The notes beneath the pieces were generated by a model. That model saw only the letters and a program-made list of their open reading frames with translations, searched no databases and had not been told where the DNA came from. A stretch of 7,979 nucleotides of DNA. Origin: Melioribacteraceae bacterium. GTDB taxonomy: Bacteria > Bacteroidota > Ignavibacteria > Ignavibacteriales > Melioribacteraceae. Numbering within the stretch: the stretch's first letter is position 1; each line of letters starts with the position of its first letter. Shown here piece after piece: positions 6,513 through 7,979 of this stretch. The stretch covers positions 1 to 7,979 of the forward strand of contig WFQV01000148.1 of the NCBI GenBank assembly GCA_015486905.1, in the 5' to 3' direction. Made by a program: the position numbers and the translations under genes.

Positions 6513-6648
6513 ACGCTACGAGAAATGTTATGGGGGAAGTAATTCGTCATATTTTCAGCTTTAGCTTACTAAACCAATAGAGTACTTACCCGACAGGCCG
6601 GGGCAAGCTATCGCTATGCTCCTTGTACTTAAAGAAATTTTTCATTAA

Positions 6649-6669
6649 CCCTCGGATTTATCCGTAGGG
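6649..6669. repeat. Small palindrome with cggat-tt-atccg core
   Basis: The core cggat (6653-6657), TT loop and atccg (6660-6664) are extended by ccct (6649-6652) pairing with aggg (6666-6669), with one bulged T. The core shares its gat-tt-atc centre with the 41-bp tandem repeats at 7547-7667. Confidence 0.5.
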
Positions 6670-6742
6670 AAGAAGACAAAGAATCTTATTTTGCCCAAAA
6701 CAGTTCACTGATTTTCCCACCTCGAAAAAACTGTAGACTTAA

Positions 6743-6758
6743 AACCTGTAAACAGGTT
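6743..6758. repeat. Small palindrome aacctgt-aa-acaggtt
   Basis: A perfect 7-bp stem with an AA loop, matching the form of the 6497-6512 palindrome. There is no T-tract next to it, so it is not a standard terminator. Confidence 0.5.
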
Positions 6759-6958
6759 ACGGATTCTTTCCTTTACTCAGTAACACAACGGCTGAAGCTA
6801 TTGGTTAATAAAATAGCAACCCCGTGGCTATCCAAAAGAGTTTACTTTGCCAAAGATGTTGTTTGATTTTGCAGTTTTCTTGTTCTTAACTTATCCTGAG
6901 TGCTAAGAAATATTTTTCAGTGTCAGCCCTCTCACTTATGGCGGTAAAAGGTGGGTTG

Positions 6959-6981
6959 GGGAACAGCTTGCGAGCTGTCCC
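6959..6981. repeat. Small palindrome acagct-tgcg-agctgt with ggg/ccc arms
   Basis: The stem pairs acagct (6963-6968) with agctgt (6973-6978) around tgcg. It extends through ggg (6959-6961) with ccc (6979-6981), with one bulged A. It reads through the only sizeable minus-strand frame here, an argument that the frame is not a gene. Confidence 0.5.
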
Positions 6982-7135
6982 TACATAAAAGGCACATTGC
7001 TTCGCTACTTTGTCTCCCGCATCAGCCCGATAAGTTGAGATTAGGCGATACAGGTCTGCCTTCCTAAGGCTTAGTCGGGATTTACCCTTTCCACCGAAAA
7101 GGGAATTACAACTTGTTTGTTTCATCCATTCATCC

Positions 7136-7192
7136 TTTATGCAATCATCCGACAATATATTTTATTTTAGAAAAAAATTTGGGACAGTCTCA
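7136..7192. repeat. Dispersed direct repeat, copy A
   Basis: 57 nt beginning tttatgcaatcatcc and ending tttgggacagtctca. It matches copy B (7834-7889) in the same orientation with three substitutions and one missing A in an A-run. It is preceded by catccattcatcc, a short relative of the ATCCA tract at 7665. After the repeat the two copies have unrelated sequence. Confidence 0.8.
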
Positions 7193-7361
7193 CGGACTTT
7201 CCCGATTCGTGCCGGGGCTTTTATTTTTTCTCAATCTTCTATTATCTTTGAGAAAAGATTATATCCTTTTATTGAAAGATATTTTTTTATCTGATTATCT
7301 TACTCCGAAGTTTTGTCACGATTTTTATCTTTCCCAAACGAGCAAAGCCAAAAATCGCGCC

Positions 7362-7379
7362 AAAACACTTTAGTGTTTT
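7362..7379. repeat. Small palindrome aaaacact-tt-agtgtttt
   Basis: A perfect 8-bp stem with a TT loop. It lies 12 nt before the stronger GC-rich palindrome at 7392-7411. Together they form a closely spaced pair of hairpins. Confidence 0.55.
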
Positions 7380-7391
7380 CTCTCGCCTTAT

Positions 7392-7411
7392 CCCCGAGCT
7401 GAAGCTCGGGG
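7392..7411. repeat. Small palindrome ccccgagct-ga-agctcgggg
   Basis: A perfect 9-bp, GC-rich stem with a 2-nt GA loop, the strongest single hairpin in this region. It is followed by ttaatgag rather than a T-tract, so it is more like an intergenic palindromic repeat than a terminator. Confidence 0.6.
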
Positions 7412-7546
7412 TTAATGAGACATCGATCATGTGGAGATTTGTTAAAATTATTTTGTACGCTTTGTTTTTCTGTAATCTGCATCAAGTCTCAACCTTAACC
7501 TTAACCTCAATCTCTAATCAAAAAATAAAAGAACAATCATCCATCT

Positions 7547-7667
7547 TGTCACGGCGTAGTCCCGATTTATCGGGACGAAGACGGACCTGTCACGGCGTAG
7601 TCCCGATTTATCGGGACGAAGTCGGACCTGTCACGACGAATCCCGACTTGTCGGGAGAAGTCGGATC
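7547..7667. repeat. 41-bp tandem repeat, three copies, each with a central palindrome
   Basis: Copies start at 7547, 7588 and 7629, each with tgtcacg(g/a)cg and ending near acggacc, tcggacc or tcggatc; the third is 39 nt. Copies 1 and 2 contain tcccgat-tt-atcggga (7560-7575 and 7601-7616). Copy 3 contains tcccgac-tt-gtcggga (7641-7656). The T-A pair next to the loop has become C-G on both sides, so pairing is preserved while sequence changes. Confidence 0.85.
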
Positions 7668-7708
7668 ATCCAACCATCCAATCATCCAGCCATCCAACTA
7701 TGCAATCA
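7665..7708. repeat. ATCCA-type low-complexity tract ending in tatgcaatca
   Basis: Degenerate repeats of catcca/atccaa run from 7665 to 7698 and lead directly into tatgcaatca (7699-7708). The same decamer occurs in both direct-repeat copies (7138-7147 and 7836-7845), and copy A is also preceded by catcc units. The tract is thus part of the same repeat family. It overlaps the end of the third 41-bp unit. Confidence 0.6.
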
Positions 7709-7833
7709 ATCTACTCCTCACGCATTCATAATTCCTAGCGTGGCAAAGCCGGCAACCAATTTCCTAATTTAAATTATTACGGAAAGTTTAAAATATTTTG
7801 ACAAAAAAAACGAAGATTTGATTGAGGATACTA

Positions 7834-7889
7834 TTTATGCAATCATCCAACAATACATTTTATTTTACAAAAAATTTGGGACAGTCTCA
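7834..7889. repeat. Dispersed direct repeat, copy B
   Basis: 56 nt matching copy A (7136-7192) in the same orientation, including tatgcaatcatcc, the A/T-rich middle and tttgggacagtctca. Sequence diverges immediately after the shared tctca. Confidence 0.8.
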
Positions 7890-7977
7890 AATTAAATAAA
7901 TCTAAGGTTGCTTGATGTTTTTTAGGGAGTCCATGATAAATAATTTCAACTAAGTTTGACTTTTTGCCTGAAATAAT
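7843..7977 (-). CDS. Possible C-terminal fragment of a gene running off the right edge
   Basis: A minus-strand frame is open from the window edge to a TGA at 7845-7843, giving 44 residues that include NLVEIIYHGLPKKHQATLDL. The first ~30 residues look protein-like, with an amphipathic helix. The last ~15 are encoded by the dispersed direct repeat, which is not coding in copy A because an extra A shifts the frame. I do not recognise a family, and an open frame of this length can occur by chance in AT-rich DNA. Confidence 0.2.
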   Translation of the reverse strand: MISGKKSNLVEIIYHGLPKKHQATLDLFNLRLSQIFCKIKCIVG

Positions 7978-7979
7978 AC

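Larger units (their letters stand above)
6458..7135. other. Gene-free region with scattered small palindromes
   Basis: No reading frame here resembles a protein family. The longest (minus, 6886-7155) runs through hairpin and low-complexity sequence and is not accepted as a gene. Short perfect palindromes at 6497, 6649, 6743 and 6959 are listed separately. At 7085-7103 there is also a looser one, cccttt-7 nt-aaaggg. No tRNA, rRNA or transposase was recognised. Confidence 0.5.
7193..7833. other. ~640-bp gene-free segment between the two direct repeats
   Basis: It holds T-rich sequence (7218-7300), two palindromes, a short aaccttaacctt-type tract (7491-7508), the 41-bp tandem repeat and the ATCCA tract. 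Plus-strand frames (7113-7373 and 7429-7731) are made largely of these repeats and resemble no protein family. A weak hairpin, cccg (7201-7204) with cggg (7213-7216), precedes a T-rich stretch and could act as a terminator, but no gene feeds into it. Confidence 0.45.

Noticed and set aside
6886..7155. 89-codon minus-strand frame (or 79 codons from ATG 7125, with AAAGGA 8 nt upstream)
   Set aside because: The ribosome-site-like sequence is tempting, but the frame reads through the 6959-6981 hairpin and the catcc/direct-repeat sequence, and the protein resembles no family. Probably non-coding.
7547..7708. CRISPR-like array
   Set aside because: The units are directly contiguous 41-bp repeats with no unique spacers and no cas genes nearby.
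7429..7731. 100-codon plus-strand frame
   Set aside because: Most of it is the 41-bp tandem repeat and the ATCCA tract read in one frame (e.g. SPDLSGRRRTCHG, then NHPIIQPSNYA); an artefact of repeats without a stop codon.

Overview
The window looks like chromosome from an AT-rich, Gram-negative member of the Bacteroidota/Ignavibacteria/Chlorobi (FCB) group, most likely Ignavibacteria-like. The main clue is a secreted protein with a classic type IX secretion (T9SS) type A sorting domain containing YPNPFNP. A lipoprotein and a small beta-barrel protein follow it. Clear GGAG/AGGAGG ribosome binding sites precede three of the plus-strand genes. The taxonomic call is an inference from protein style, not from a search.

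Layout: 1-374 is a gene-free leader with a 79-bp tandem repeat and three copies of a small palindrome. 375-2737 (+) is a likely three-gene operon: a degenerate response-regulator receiver protein without the phospho-acceptor Asp, a T9SS-secreted protein whose ribosome binding site overlaps the stop codon of the receiver gene, and a lipoprotein. A Rho-independent terminator (2745-2777) closes it. 2817-3341 (+) is a separate small outer-membrane beta-barrel gene. 3342-3621 lies between convergent genes.

3622-6307 (-) is a copper-handling operon. A CopB-type (CPH-motif) P1B ATPase with a very His-rich N-terminus is transcribed first, followed at short distance by a DUF302 protein. Together they probably export and buffer Cu/Ag. 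The DUF302 frame stays open upstream of its first ATG, and the extension looks like the missing family N-terminus. It begins at an ATA preceded by a sequence almost identical to the 2817 gene's ribosome-binding and start region.

6308-7979 has no convincing intact gene. It is densely filled with short perfect palindromes with 2-4 nt loops, one large nested inverted repeat, a three-copy 41-bp tandem palindromic repeat with a paired compensatory change, an ATCCA-type low-complexity tract, and two ~57-bp near-identical direct repeats about 640 bp apart. A possible C-terminal fragment of a minus-strand gene runs off the right edge.

Most interesting items: the phosphorylation-incompetent receiver coupled to a T9SS cargo gene, the probable non-canonical start of the DUF302 gene, and the composite repeat/palindrome region. 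No CRISPR array, tRNA, rRNA or recognisable transposase was seen.
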